The notes: a model not told the origin generated them from the letters alone. A stretch of 25,776 bases of DNA from Hominisplanchenecus_A murintestinalis (GCF_943193015.1 NZ_CALPCM010000038.1:1-25776); one strand, 5' to 3'. Numbered from the stretch's first letter, positions 7,167-15,335 are shown. Program-made: numbers and translations.

Positions 7167-8048
7167 TCAATGTTTGCTGATGGGTTTCTGTCCCAGAGCC
7201 AGCGGATGGAATCCTTCTCCGTGTACTTCGTTAGATTCCAGGATAATCAGAAAACAGCCGGGATCGGTCAGGCGTACTGCCTGCTGTAAGGAGTACATCT
7301 GTTTTTTGCTGCAGGCGCACAGAATGACAAAGCGTTCTTCATGGCGGTAACTGCCCTGCCCATTTAGGATGGTGGAGCCGCGGCCGATGCAGTTGACGAT
7401 TGTTTCGGTAATCTGCCGGGGATGGGAAGTGACAATTAAGGTAAGCTTCCCGGCATTCGCGCCGTACATGGTGCGGTCTACCATGATGGAAAACAGATAA
7501 GTGACGATTAGTCCGTAAATGATTCCATCGACATCCCGGAAAATGATACCTCCAATGAGAATAATTATAGCGTCTGCAGCAAACACGATCCGCCCCAGGG
7601 GAACATGAGGCTTGAAAGATTTGATAGACATGGTAATAAAGTCCATCCCACCTGTGGAAGAACCCTGCATGTAAATCAGTGCGTAGCCAATCCCCCCGAG
7701 GACTCCGGTGGAAATGGCAGCCAGCAGGCGGCTTCCTTGGTAAAGCGGGAGCAGAGGTGCGGCGGCATCCATCATAACAGAAGAAATCAGCATACAGCGA
7801 AAAGAACGCAGGAAAAAGGTTTTTCCCAGAAGACGGCAGCAGAAAAGAGCGACCGGGATATTGAGTACGATGGTCATAGAGCCGACGGGAAGGGCGAACA
7901 GGCGGTGCAGGATAATGGCAATTCCGGAAAACCCGGTCATAGGAAATCCGGCAGGAAGCGCAAAATTATAAATGCCGACGGCAATCAGGAAGCTGCCGAG
8001 GATTTCCATGCAAAGAACCCGGAAATTCATTTTTGGAAAAAAACTCAT
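7167..8048 (-). CDS. YitT-family membrane protein with C-terminal DUF2179 domain
   Basis: The 293-residue protein has five to six hydrophobic segments in its first 200 residues (for example ILGSFLIAVGIYNFALP and IVFAADAIIILIGGIIF). A soluble C-terminal part of about 80 residues (GKLTLIVTSHPRQITETIV onward) fits DUF2179. Family hallmarks are the GIYNF..PAG and GSSTGGMDF motifs near the membrane entry. The biochemical role of YitT proteins is not established; transport or ligand sensing is suggested by the fold. The start has GAGGAGG upstream. The gene is divergent from the SseB-like gene (about 200 bp apart) and ends at the terminator before uvrB, so it is probably a single-gene unit. Confidence 0.9.
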   Translation of the reverse strand: MSFFPKMNFRVLCMEILGSFLIAVGIYNFALPAGFPMTGFSGIAIILHRLFALPVGSMTIVLNIPVALFCCRLLGKTFFLRSFRCMLISSVMMDAAAPLLPLYQGSRLLAAISTGVLGGIGYALIYMQGSSTGGMDFITMSIKSFKPHVPLGRIVFAADAIIILIGGIIFRDVDGIIYGLIVTYLFSIMVDRTMYGANAGKLTLIVTSHPRQITETIVNCIGRGSTILNGQGSYRHEERFVILCACSKKQMYSLQQAVRLTDPGCFLIILESNEVHGEGFHPLALGQKPISKH

Positions 8049-8246
8049 GGAGACTGACCTCCTCGCAGTGTGGTATTCATTTAGTGTTTCCGAAAAACAG
8101 TAAATTATAAGTAATTGACCAAACAGTTATAATTATAAAAATATAAATAGGATCTGGGTTTTTGGACGCATTTATGTTATGATAAACTAAGAACAAATTG
8201 TTTTAGGAAAATTACGCAGATTACAAAAGTAAGAGAGGGGCAGCAT

Positions 8247-8990
8247 ATGGCACAGATTGACGGCAAAAAAAGGTTTATGCTTCAGCAATTGAGGAACTCA
8301 GGGGAAATTTTCGTGCTTTTTTCGAGATGCACGAGGCTTCCCTACGTCTATTGCGACCAGGAGACATATAATGACCAGATTTATATTTTCAGGAAAGAAG
8401 AGAATGCAAGGGGGGCAGCGGAAGAATACGGAAAACAGGAAATTCCGGTGCAGGTTCTGAAGGTGGAAAATAAAGATTTCCTGAACTTTTATTCCAGTCT
8501 TTATTTTCTGGGGATAAATGCCATGCTTGTGGATGAGGGGGACGAACAGATGGAAATTCTTCTGGAAGAACTGGTGACGCCTCCGGATTACAGTAAGATG
8601 CCGGAAGGACAGATTCGTGTGGACAACCCGGAGTTCCAGCTTACGGCAATGTATCTGATGCAGGAGCTGCGCAGGGCGCCGGGCGTGCAGCCGACGGAGG
8701 AAATGAAAGAGATGGAAGAGGAGCTTACGGCAAACATGCGTCGTGGGGTCTATATCGTACCTGTCCAGGAGGACAAGAAGGTTCCGCTGATGAAAATCAA
8801 GGAGGACGCTATGTTCCAGCCAATCTTTACGGATATGCATGAATTTAACAAATTCGGGGGCAGCAGCAAGTTTCATGGAGCTGTGATTCCCTATGATAAA
8901 CTTACGGAAGTTGTAGCAGAACAGGCAAAAGGCGTAGTCATCAATCCCCTTGGCGTGCATGTTATTATTATGAAAGAGCAATTAAAATAA
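8247..8990 (+). CDS. SseB-family protein
   Basis: The 247-residue soluble protein ends with GVVINPLGVHVIIMKEQL, a pattern typical of the SseB family (enhanced serine sensitivity). The N-terminal half fits the SseB N-terminal domain. The E. coli protein affects serine tolerance, but no enzymatic activity is established for the family. A strong GAGAGGGG ribosome site lies upstream of ATG. It is followed by a hairpin at 9041-9065 and then a PHP-domain gene on the same strand. No signal peptide or membrane segment is seen. Confidence 0.85.
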   Translation: MAQIDGKKRFMLQQLRNSGEIFVLFSRCTRLPYVYCDQETYNDQIYIFRKEENARGAAEEYGKQEIPVQVLKVENKDFLNFYSSLYFLGINAMLVDEGDEQMEILLEELVTPPDYSKMPEGQIRVDNPEFQLTAMYLMQELRRAPGVQPTEEMKEMEEELTANMRRGVYIVPVQEDKKVPLMKIKEDAMFQPIFTDMHEFNKFGGSSKFHGAVIPYDKLTEVVAEQAKGVVINPLGVHVIIMKEQLK

Positions 8991-9040
8991 TATTTCCACA
9001 CGCATAAAATCAGCGGGCGGCAGAGAAACTGTAGCATATA

Positions 9041-9065
9041 CGCAGCCTGCCTTTAGCAGGCTGCG
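9041..9065 (+). terminator. GC-rich hairpin without T-run after the SseB-like gene
   Basis: CGCAGCCTGC (9041-9050) pairs perfectly with GCAGGCTGCG (9056-9065) around CTTTA. The bases that follow are CACACCGAAAGG, so there is no U-tract. It may be an attenuator or mRNA-processing/stability element between two genes rather than a strong terminator. Confidence 0.5.
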
Positions 9066-9116
9066 CACACCGAAAGGAAGCAGAACCTGGACAAAGCATC
9101 GGAAGGATGGATTTAT

Positions 9117-9926
9117 ATGAAATTTGACATGCATTGCCATACAAAGGAGGGCTCTCTGGATGGGAGAGTAGGGCTTGAGGACTATATCCGTATACTTAAA
9201 GATAAAGGGTTTCAGGGAATGCTGGTGACAGACCACAATTCTTATGACGGATACCGGGCCTGGAAGAATCAGGTGAAAGATGGAACGGCACAGGATTTCG
9301 TGGTTCTGAAAGGGATTGAATATGATACGATCAATGCCGGGCATATGATTGTAGTAATGCCTGAGAAAGTAAAGCCGCGTATTCTGGAGGTGCGGGGGAT
9401 GCCGGTATCCCTGTTGATTACGATTGTTCATGTTTATGGAGGGATTGTAGGCCCAGCGCATCCTTGCGGGGAAAAATATATGAGTTTTGGGAGAACCAAG
9501 GTATTCCGGCGGCAGAAAGATTCATTGATGCGGCGGTTTGATTTTGTGGAGACGTTTAATGCCTGTGAGTCACCGGAGAGGAATCAGGAAGCAAAGGAAC
9601 TGGCGAAAGAATATTATCTCCCGGGATTCGGCGGAAGCGATTCCCATAAAGAAAATTGTGTGGGACTGGCATATACGAAGTTTGCAGATAAGATTACCTG
9701 CGAGTCAGACTTGATTGCGGCGGTCAGAAGAAAAGCCCCCATCCGTGCGGGGGGCGAGTATTACCACGGTACCACCAAAGAGAAAATCGGGGCAGCAAAT
9801 AACGTACTGGTATATTCTTTCTGGCTGTACAATAAGACAAGCGGGCTGCTGCGTGCTCATAAACGGCATGCGAAGGTTAAATACCTGGACATCGGACAGC
9901 CCCGGACACACGATGCAGGCGGCTGA
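9117..9926 (+). CDS. PHP-domain metal-dependent phosphoesterase family protein
   Basis: The 269-residue protein carries the PHP signature motifs: HCHTKEGS near residues 6-13, TDHN near 39-42, AHPCG in the middle and GGSDSHK near residue 174. These are the His/Asp ligands of a trinuclear metal centre. PHP enzymes hydrolyse phosphate esters (for example histidinol phosphate or short nucleotides); the substrate here cannot be told. The start is preceded by GGAAGGATGG. The C-terminal 55 residues (after GGEYYHGTT) are outside the catalytic motifs and moderately basic. It converges with the J-domain gene with only 33 bp between the stop codons. Confidence 0.9.
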   Translation: MKFDMHCHTKEGSLDGRVGLEDYIRILKDKGFQGMLVTDHNSYDGYRAWKNQVKDGTAQDFVVLKGIEYDTINAGHMIVVMPEKVKPRILEVRGMPVSLLITIVHVYGGIVGPAHPCGEKYMSFGRTKVFRRQKDSLMRRFDFVETFNACESPERNQEAKELAKEYYLPGFGGSDSHKENCVGLAYTKFADKITCESDLIAAVRRKAPIRAGGEYYHGTTKEKIGAANNVLVYSFWLYNKTSGLLRAHKRHAKVKYLDIGQPRTHDAGG

Positions 9927-9959
9927 CTGTCAAGGCGGCGGGTCATGATTCCCTGTAAA

Positions 9960-10565
9960 TCAGCAGGGAAAATAGCAGCCGCCGCAGCATAAATTCAGCA
10001 GGCACAGATTCAGACAGAAACGATTTCCCATATCTGTCTGCCCGTAGGCGCTGCCCACGGAACTGTACCAGGTACTGCTGAACTCAAGCTGCTGAAGGAA
10101 TTGGCGGTATTGGATATTTGAAGGGTCTAAAGCCGCTGCCTGAGAAGCTAGCTGTTTGGCGGTTACATTATTTCCAAGTCCGGAATTAGCAATGGCGCTG
10201 AAGAAATACCATTGGGCGTCGTGTTCAGGGATGTCGTTCAGGACATTGAGCGCTTCCTTAAAATGGCGGGAGTTGATAAAGTTTGCAGCTGCCTGCATTT
10301 TTACGGAAGAACCGTTTTCCGAGCCAGCATAAGAAGTACGTCCGTAGGAAGTATAGCTATAAGAGGAGCCGCCGTGTTCCCTTTCATCCATAATCTGGCG
10401 GTATGCCTGCTGGATTTCTTTGAATTTTTCTTCGGCAGTTTCGGGATGCGGAGCGTTTATATTTGCATCAGGATGATATTTGCGGCTTAGGTTCCTATAT
10501 GCTTTTTTTATTTCATCGTTAGAGGCATCGCGGCTGACGCCCAAGATTTTGTAAGGGTCTGACAT
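9960..10565 (-). CDS. J-domain protein with TPR-like region and cysteine-rich tail
   Basis: Residues 3-62 form a J domain with the HPD motif at 31-33, which stimulates Hsp70 (DnaK) ATPase. A Ser/Gly/Tyr-rich linker follows (about 65-88). Helical repeats resembling TPRs come next (AANFINSRHFKEALNVL, and ALDPSNIQYRQFL). The last 20 or so residues contain six cysteines (FCLNLCLLNLCCGGCYFPC), an unusual hydrophobic Cys-rich tail that could bind metal, be acylated or sit at a membrane. It has no G/F-rich or zinc domain of classical DnaJ, so it is not the housekeeping DnaJ. Its ATG overlaps the stop codon of the DUF5685 gene by one base (TAATG), implying translational coupling. Confidence 0.9.
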   Translation of the reverse strand: MSDPYKILGVSRDASNDEIKKAYRNLSRKYHPDANINAPHPETAEEKFKEIQQAYRQIMDEREHGGSSYSYTSYGRTSYAGSENGSSVKMQAAANFINSRHFKEALNVLNDIPEHDAQWYFFSAIANSGLGNNVTAKQLASQAAALDPSNIQYRQFLQQLEFSSTWYSSVGSAYGQTDMGNRFCLNLCLLNLCCGGCYFPC

Positions 10566-11404
10566 TATTTTTCTTCTTTCTCTTCCTTATAGTTTTTCTG
10601 AATCATTTCATATTTTGACCAAAGACCGGAATACAGGATATTTCGAAGGATTTCTGCGTCCATAAGAATAGGGAGCTTTTCAAATTCGCGTGCGCATTCG
10701 GCGGCCATCATATGAAGGGTTTCCAGGCAGAATTTTTCGAAATCTGTCTGGTTTCGATAGAATATCCAGGGATTGTAAAGTTCTTTCTTTATATCTGCTT
10801 CCAGGTCTTCATAAGCATCCATAAGATAGATAAATTTTCCCAGGAAGAATCCCATCTGTCTTAAGATAGCGCTCCATTCGTCCTCTCTGCAGGTAAAAAG
10901 CTCACTAAGAAGAACGCCTGTGTAACCTGAAATCAAATCTAAATCTTCCAGGCGGCATTTTTCGCCGTTATGTACATTTTCCATATAAATGTTTATGGCT
11001 TGTACTTGTCTGGGATATCGGGCTTCCAGCGTTTTGTATCGTTTTTTGAGAAGCCGGGCATAAGAAAGTTTCCAGAGGCTTTTGTCGTCCAGCCAGTCAT
11101 CCATGCATTTGTGGTAAGCCAGCAGAATATTCATATCCGCGGCATAGGCGGTATATTCATTGGAAAGAATCTTGTGCTTTCTGCATGGATGAACCAGGCA
11201 GCGTTCCAGACCGGAACAGCTGTCCGGCTCATAAAGCCCGCTGAGCAGTATGGCAAGAAAAGTCATATCATAAGTCAGCGTCATCTGTCCGGCTATGCCA
11301 TGACGCTCCCGCAAGGATTTGCACAGGCCACAGTAATAGGCGCGGTAGCGGTTGTATTCTTTTATTTTCAGCTCTTGCTGGTTCACAGTGATGTATCCAA
11401 ACAT
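10565..11404 (-). CDS. DUF5685 family protein
   Basis: The 279-residue protein matches a family I recognise in Clostridia as DUF5685, typically beside a J-domain gene as here. Visible features are YYCGLCKSLRERHG near residues 23-35 with a CxxC pair, a CLVHPC..H segment at 69-77, and two Asp-rich stretches, DDWLDD (102-107) and DAYEDLEAD (196-204). The second is followed by LYNP, reminiscent of squalene/phytoene synthase-type motifs. It is mostly alpha-helical in appearance, with no signal peptide. Function is unknown. It lies 54 bp after the zinc-ribbon gene and is coupled to the J-domain gene by a one-base overlap. Confidence 0.85.
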   Translation of the reverse strand: MFGYITVNQQELKIKEYNRYRAYYCGLCKSLRERHGIAGQMTLTYDMTFLAILLSGLYEPDSCSGLERCLVHPCRKHKILSNEYTAYAADMNILLAYHKCMDDWLDDKSLWKLSYARLLKKRYKTLEARYPRQVQAINIYMENVHNGEKCRLEDLDLISGYTGVLLSELFTCREDEWSAILRQMGFFLGKFIYLMDAYEDLEADIKKELYNPWIFYRNQTDFEKFCLETLHMMAAECAREFEKLPILMDAEILRNILYSGLWSKYEMIQKNYKEEKEEK

Positions 11405-11458
11405 AATCTCTCCGTGGAAAGCAGTAGTTAAAAAGGGCAGCGTCGGGATTCCGAGGAA

Positions 11459-11854
11459 TTAAGAGCGTTTGATAAACGCAGTTTTGCATTGGGGGCAGGT
11501 AATCTGCACTTTTCCGTGTCCTTTGGGAATCCGTATTTTCTGACGGCATTGGGGACAGGTATAAATGCGGTGAGTTTTCCGCTGCTGCGCAAGGCTATTC
11601 TGGCGCCGGAAAAAGTGCATGACTTTGTCTTTTTGCCGGAGATACCATAGGTTTTCCTGATAACGCCGGGAATAATTCTTGGAAAACATACGGTAATAGA
11701 TAAAAACCAGGCCTGCGGTCAGCAGCAGGTTCAGCATCCGGTTCCGGGTAAATAGTGAGACGAGGCACAGGGCGAGGGTAGCATAGAGCAGGGCTTTTGA
11801 AAAGTCATCAACGCCATAACGGCCAGACATAAAGTTCTGAAATTTTTGCTTCAT
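11459..11854 (-). CDS. small membrane protein with C-terminal zinc ribbon
   Basis: The 131-residue protein has two hydrophobic segments (about 20-36 and 41-56) joined by a short charged turn. A basic region (RRYQENLWYLRQKDKVMHFF) follows, then a C-terminal zinc ribbon built from CPQC (about 100-103) and a second CPQC about 19 residues later. The ribbon should face the cytoplasm. The start has AGGAGG upstream. It lies 33 bp behind the flavodoxin gene and 54 bp before the DUF5685 gene, probably in one operon. Function is unknown; the ribbon could bind nucleic acid or protein. Confidence 0.85.
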   Translation of the reverse strand: MKQKFQNFMSGRYGVDDFSKALLYATLALCLVSLFTRNRMLNLLLTAGLVFIYYRMFSKNYSRRYQENLWYLRQKDKVMHFFRRQNSLAQQRKTHRIYTCPQCRQKIRIPKGHGKVQITCPQCKTAFIKRS

Positions 11855-11887
11855 ATAAAGGTTCCTCCTGTGAGAACGATGAGCCGG

Positions 11888-12412
11888 TCAGTAAGTATCG
11901 GACGGCAGTTTCTGATAAACGGAGCAGACAAAAGCGCGTGCGTTTGCTAAATCTCTGCGGTCGGGATGGAGCAGCGCTTCGTCAAAATTATGAAGCATCT
12001 GTTCTACCTGTTTTCCGTTTTCAAAAGTTTCTATCTGTTCATATTTCCGGCGCACATGCATGGGCATTTTGCCTTGACAGAAAAAGGCGCCCAGATATTG
12101 GTTGTCATCCGGGATAAAAGCAGATACATTTTTTTCGATTTTGCGGTAATATTCAGGGTGTTTTCCCATACCGCAGGTAGCGAAAAGCGCGATGTTTTTT
12201 CCGTGCAGGCCAGAGAGAAAGTCAAGAATTTCCACGCTGGCAGAGCCGCGGTTTACCCAAAAGCCGATAAAGTACATGTCGGCAGAGTGTTTTTCAAAGC
12301 AGGAATCCAGTTTCATGATATCCTTGGAAGCACCGGGAATTTCCTGATAAACTGCTTTTGCAATCTGTTCAGTATTTCCGGTTCCGCTTACATATAAGAC
12401 TTGTGTTTTCAA
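11888..12412 (-). CDS. flavodoxin family protein
   Basis: The N-terminal strand-loop VLYVSGTGNTEQIAKAV is the FMN phosphate-binding loop of flavodoxins (S/TGTGNT). The 174-residue size and the GFWVNRGSAS and LFATCGMG segments fit a flavodoxin-like electron carrier or an FMN-binding subunit of a reductase. I chose TTG at 12412 (KTQVLYVSG) because AGGAAG sits eight to nine bases upstream; a GTG at 12421 is possible but has no room for a ribosome site. No partner oxidoreductase lies next to it. It could be related to the BilS-type flavodoxins, but that cannot be shown here. Confidence 0.85.
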   Translation of the reverse strand: MKTQVLYVSGTGNTEQIAKAVYQEIPGASKDIMKLDSCFEKHSADMYFIGFWVNRGSASVEILDFLSGLHGKNIALFATCGMGKHPEYYRKIEKNVSAFIPDDNQYLGAFFCQGKMPMHVRRKYEQIETFENGKQVEQMLHNFDEALLHPDRRDLANARAFVCSVYQKLPSDTY

Positions 12413-12513
12413 TTCCGTCACTTCCTAAATAAATTCTAGTAGAAAGGATAGCACAGTTTCCGGGGGAATAACATATATAGAATCTAAAAAAATGTAAAGG
12501 ATTTATAAACGCC

Positions 12514-13242
12514 TTACCGCAGGATACGCGGGGGCCATCCTGCGATATTTCCGTTTAAGATGGCTGAAAACATACGCTCTTTCACGCCGGGATTTTCCAG
12601 GTTTAGCTGTCGGAGCAGTTTTTTCGCGTATTCCCGTTTCGTGTAACCGTCTGCCGGGCAGGGATTTTTGACAGTGGGAAGCGCGTATTTATTTTTGAAT
12701 CCAATCACATCTGCCTCGTCTACAAACATCAATGGACGGATAACCGTCAAATCCATTCTGTCTAAATAAGTGAGCGGCGAGAAAGAATGGAACCTTCCCT
12801 CAAAAATGAGGGAAAGGAGCATAGTTTCAATTATATCGTCTTTATGGTGGGCATAGGCGACCTTATTGCAGCCAATGCGTTTCGCTTCCTGGTTAAAAGC
12901 GCCTTTGCGCATCTTCGCGCACAGAGAGCAGGGATTGTCCTCTTTCCGCTCATCAAAGATAATGCGGGCGATCTCAGTGTCTATTACGGTGTAGGGGACT
13001 TCGAGCTCTTCGCAGAGGGAACGTATGGGGGATAAGTCGAAGCCTTCGTATCCCAGGCTGACGGTAATGGCATGGATGTCAAAATGGTTTGGGTAAAAGC
13101 GCCGAAGTCCCTGTAGCGCATAGAGCATAGCCAGGCTGTCCTTTCCCCCGGAAATGCCCACGGCGATGGCGTCTCCTTCCTGTATCATTTGGTATTCATC
13201 AACAGCTTTTCGGGTATAGCTGAGTAATTGCTGCAGTTTCAT
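12514..13242 (-). CDS. TtcA-like PP-loop ATPase, probable tRNA 2-thiolation enzyme
   Basis: The 242-residue protein has the PP-loop SGGKDS at residues 31-36, HHKDD at 132-136 and a DNPCSLC motif at 103-108 with a third cysteine in NPCPADG (195). TtcA-type enzymes adenylate C32 of tRNA and insert sulfur using a [4Fe-4S] cluster held by three cysteines; the three Cys seen here fit that pattern. The chosen start (MKLQQLLSYTRKA) has AAAGGAG nine bases upstream, while the frame extends 21 codons further without support. A plausible promoter lies at 13277-13305. It is divergent from the alpha/beta hydrolase gene. Confidence 0.88.
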   Translation of the reverse strand: MKLQQLLSYTRKAVDEYQMIQEGDAIAVGISGGKDSLAMLYALQGLRRFYPNHFDIHAITVSLGYEGFDLSPIRSLCEELEVPYTVIDTEIARIIFDERKEDNPCSLCAKMRKGAFNQEAKRIGCNKVAYAHHKDDIIETMLLSLIFEGRFHSFSPLTYLDRMDLTVIRPLMFVDEADVIGFKNKYALPTVKNPCPADGYTKREYAKKLLRQLNLENPGVKERMFSAILNGNIAGWPPRILR

Positions 13243-13276
13243 AAGTAGAACTCTCCTTTTTGATAATCTGCATCCT

Positions 13277-13305
13277 ACAATAACCTGTTTAAGAGAAAAA
13301 GTCAA
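13277..13305 (-). promoter_or_regulatory. candidate sigma-A promoter of the TtcA-like gene
   Basis: Minus strand: TTGACT (13305-13300), 17 bases, TATTGT (13282-13277). It lies 35 bases upstream of the chosen ATG. Confidence 0.5.
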
Positions 13306-13343
13306 TTTTTCACAGAATTTTAAGGAGTATTCTCTTTAAAGTG

Positions 13344-13352
13344 TGGTATAGT
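13344..13352 (+). promoter_or_regulatory. candidate extended -10 promoter of the hydrolase/DUF1002 unit
   Basis: TGGTATAGT is an extended -10 located about 110 bases before the hydrolase ATG. No convincing -35 box is seen. The TGGTATA form recurs at several gene starts in this window. Confidence 0.35.
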
Positions 13353-13463
13353 ATGGAAGAAGCAGCAGTGAACCGTGGAACAGGCTGCGGTTCCGGTATC
13401 CGCCGGCATGGGGAGTGCATGCGGACGCCAAAGATGCAGATGAAAAGTAAAAGGGGTGATTTT

Positions 13464-14435
13464 ATGGTAATCAGACAGCATATGCAGTTTTTATCCAATG
13501 ACTCTATTACGCTGGTCCATGCGGTAAAGTGGGTGCCTGAAGGGGAGGTGAAGGCAGTTCTGCAGATTTCTCATGGGATGTGCGAGTTTGTGGAACGCTA
13601 CGACGAGTTTGCAGTGTTCCTGGCGGAACGGGGAGTCCTGGTGGTGGGGAATGATCATCTGGGGCACGGGGAATCCATCCGCTCGAAGGAAGAGTATGGG
13701 TATTTTGCGGAGGAAAACGGAAATTCTACGCTGATAAAGGATTTACACAGACTGCGGAAAATGGTGCAGGAGGATTATCCGCACGCGCCATATTTCCTGT
13801 TGGGGCATAGTATGGGTTCGTTCCTGGCGAGGCAGTATATCTGCTGCTATGGGAAAGGGCTGGCCGGGGCGGTTATCATGGGAACCGGGCACCATTCGGG
13901 GAACATAGCCATGCTGGGAATGTTAGTCTGTAAGCTGTTCGCGAGGGTAAAGGGATGGCGTTACCGGAGCCGGTTTGTGGACGCGCTGGCATTTGGAGGA
14001 TATAACAGGGGATTTGGGAAGTCACGCGCAGGCAAGGAATGGCTGACGAAGGATGAGAATTGTGTGAAAACGTATGTGGCAGATGAGAGATGCACATTCC
14101 GCTTCACGCTGAATGCCTATTACAATATGTTCCTGGGTCTTTATAAACTTTCGGAGGAGAGCTATCTGAGAAGAATGCCGAAAACCCTTCCGGTGCTGTT
14201 TGCAGCAGGCGGGGACGACCCGGTAGGAGCTTACGGAAAAGGCGTGATGCTGGTATATGCCCGGTTTAAGGAACTGGGAATGAAAAATGTGAAGTGCAGG
14301 CTGTATCCGGGCGATAGACATGAGATATTGAATGAGACTGACAGGGAAAAAGTTTACCGGGACATTTATACATGGCTTTCGGAATGTCTGGAGGGCACAG
14401 GAAAGATGAATAATAAGAAACAGGAGGGATTTTGA
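13464..14435 (+). CDS. alpha/beta hydrolase, monoacylglycerol lipase-like
   Basis: The 323-residue protein belongs to the serine aminopeptidase S33/Hydrolase_4 group. Visible are the oxyanion-side ISHGM (35-39), DHLGHGES (64-71), the nucleophile elbow GHSMGS with Ser116, an acid residue in AAGGDDPVG and the catalytic His in GDRHEIL near the C-terminus. Such enzymes cleave monoacylglycerols or lysophospholipids. The start MVIRQH has AAGGGGTG nearby; the frame extends 41 codons upstream without a ribosome site. There is no signal peptide, so it is cytoplasmic. Its stop codon overlaps the next start (TGATG), coupling it to the DUF1002 gene. Confidence 0.9.
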   Translation: MVIRQHMQFLSNDSITLVHAVKWVPEGEVKAVLQISHGMCEFVERYDEFAVFLAERGVLVVGNDHLGHGESIRSKEEYGYFAEENGNSTLIKDLHRLRKMVQEDYPHAPYFLLGHSMGSFLARQYICCYGKGLAGAVIMGTGHHSGNIAMLGMLVCKLFARVKGWRYRSRFVDALAFGGYNRGFGKSRAGKEWLTKDENCVKTYVADERCTFRFTLNAYYNMFLGLYKLSEESYLRRMPKTLPVLFAAGGDDPVGAYGKGVMLVYARFKELGMKNVKCRLYPGDRHEILNETDREKVYRDIYTWLSECLEGTGKMNNKKQEGF

Positions 14436-15331
14436 TGGGAAAGAAGCAGATGTTAACAGGAGCCCTGGCGGCATGTATGTTCCTTACGTCAGGAATGACA
14501 GCGCTGGCGGACAGGGTAGATGCAGTGATTGATAAGCCGTACGTGGCGTTGGGCGCAGACTTAAAGGAGTCAGAGAGGGCGAAAGTTCTGGAGCTGCTCG
14601 GAGTGACGGAGGCAGAGCTGAAAGATTATGATGTGGTCACGATTACAAATGAAGATGAACATAAATATCTGGACAGCTATCTGGATGCCGGCGTGATAGG
14701 GACAAGGGCGCTCTCTTCTGTTATGGTAGTGGGAAAAGAGGCGGGAAATGGTATCAATGTAAGCACAAACAATATTTCCTACTGTACGTCAGGCATGTAC
14801 CGGAATGCGTTGATTACTGCCGGAGTGGAAGATGCAGATATTACAGTGGCAGGACCATTTTCAATATCCGGGACGGCGGCGCTGGTGGGCGCTATCAAAG
14901 CTTATGAGACGATGACCGGGGAAGAGGTTCCTGAAGTAAACCTGGATGCTGCGAACAATGAACTGGTAATCACAGGGGAAATCGTGGAGAGCGTAGGGGA
15001 TCCTGAGAAGGTAGAACAGCTTATGGCGCTGGTGAAACAGGAGGTGGCCGAGGGTGCGGTCAGCGGCAGTGAAGATATTAAAAATCTGGTGAAACAGGCG
15101 GCGGACGAGCTGGAGATTCGTCTTTCCGATGAGGATAGGGATAAGATTACCGGGCTGATGGACAAAATCGACGGTTTGGATTTGAACGTAGACGCCATCA
15201 AAGAGCAGGCGAAAGATTTGTACCATAAATTAGAAAATCTGGATTTTAACTTTGATGCAGAGAGTGTAGGAAATTTTTTTACAAGAATCATAGACGCGAT
15301 TGTAGGATTTTTCCAGGATCTCTTTTCTTAA
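14435..15331 (+). CDS. secreted DUF1002 protein
   Basis: The 298-residue protein starts with a Sec signal peptide (basic MGKKQ, hydrophobic LTGALAACMFLTSGMTALA, probable cleavage after ALA near residue 25). The body (YVALGADLKESERAKVLELLGV, ISYCTSGMYRNALITAGV) fits DUF1002, a family of unknown function common in Firmicutes. The second half is acidic and helical, possibly coiled-coil, and the C-terminus FFTRIIDAIVGFFQDLF is amphipathic. ATG 14435 has AGGAGGG upstream and overlaps the hydrolase stop by one base; a TTG three bases earlier is less likely. A hairpin follows at 15336-15358. Confidence 0.88.
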   Translation: MGKKQMLTGALAACMFLTSGMTALADRVDAVIDKPYVALGADLKESERAKVLELLGVTEAELKDYDVVTITNEDEHKYLDSYLDAGVIGTRALSSVMVVGKEAGNGINVSTNNISYCTSGMYRNALITAGVEDADITVAGPFSISGTAALVGAIKAYETMTGEEVPEVNLDAANNELVITGEIVESVGDPEKVEQLMALVKQEVAEGAVSGSEDIKNLVKQAADELEIRLSDEDRDKITGLMDKIDGLDLNVDAIKEQAKDLYHKLENLDFNFDAESVGNFFTRIIDAIVGFFQDLFS

Positions 15332-15335
15332 GAAG

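Noticed and set aside
8097..8246. TTGACC and several TATAAT-like strings in the AT-rich region between the YitT-family and SseB-like genes
   Set aside because: No pair has acceptable spacing with both hexamers good, so I do not assign a specific promoter although one must exist for each gene.
12518..12544. Inverted repeat CGCAGGAT/ATCCTGCG at the 3' end of the TtcA-like gene
   Set aside because: The arms are separated by 11 bases inside the coding region and no T-run follows; probably incidental.
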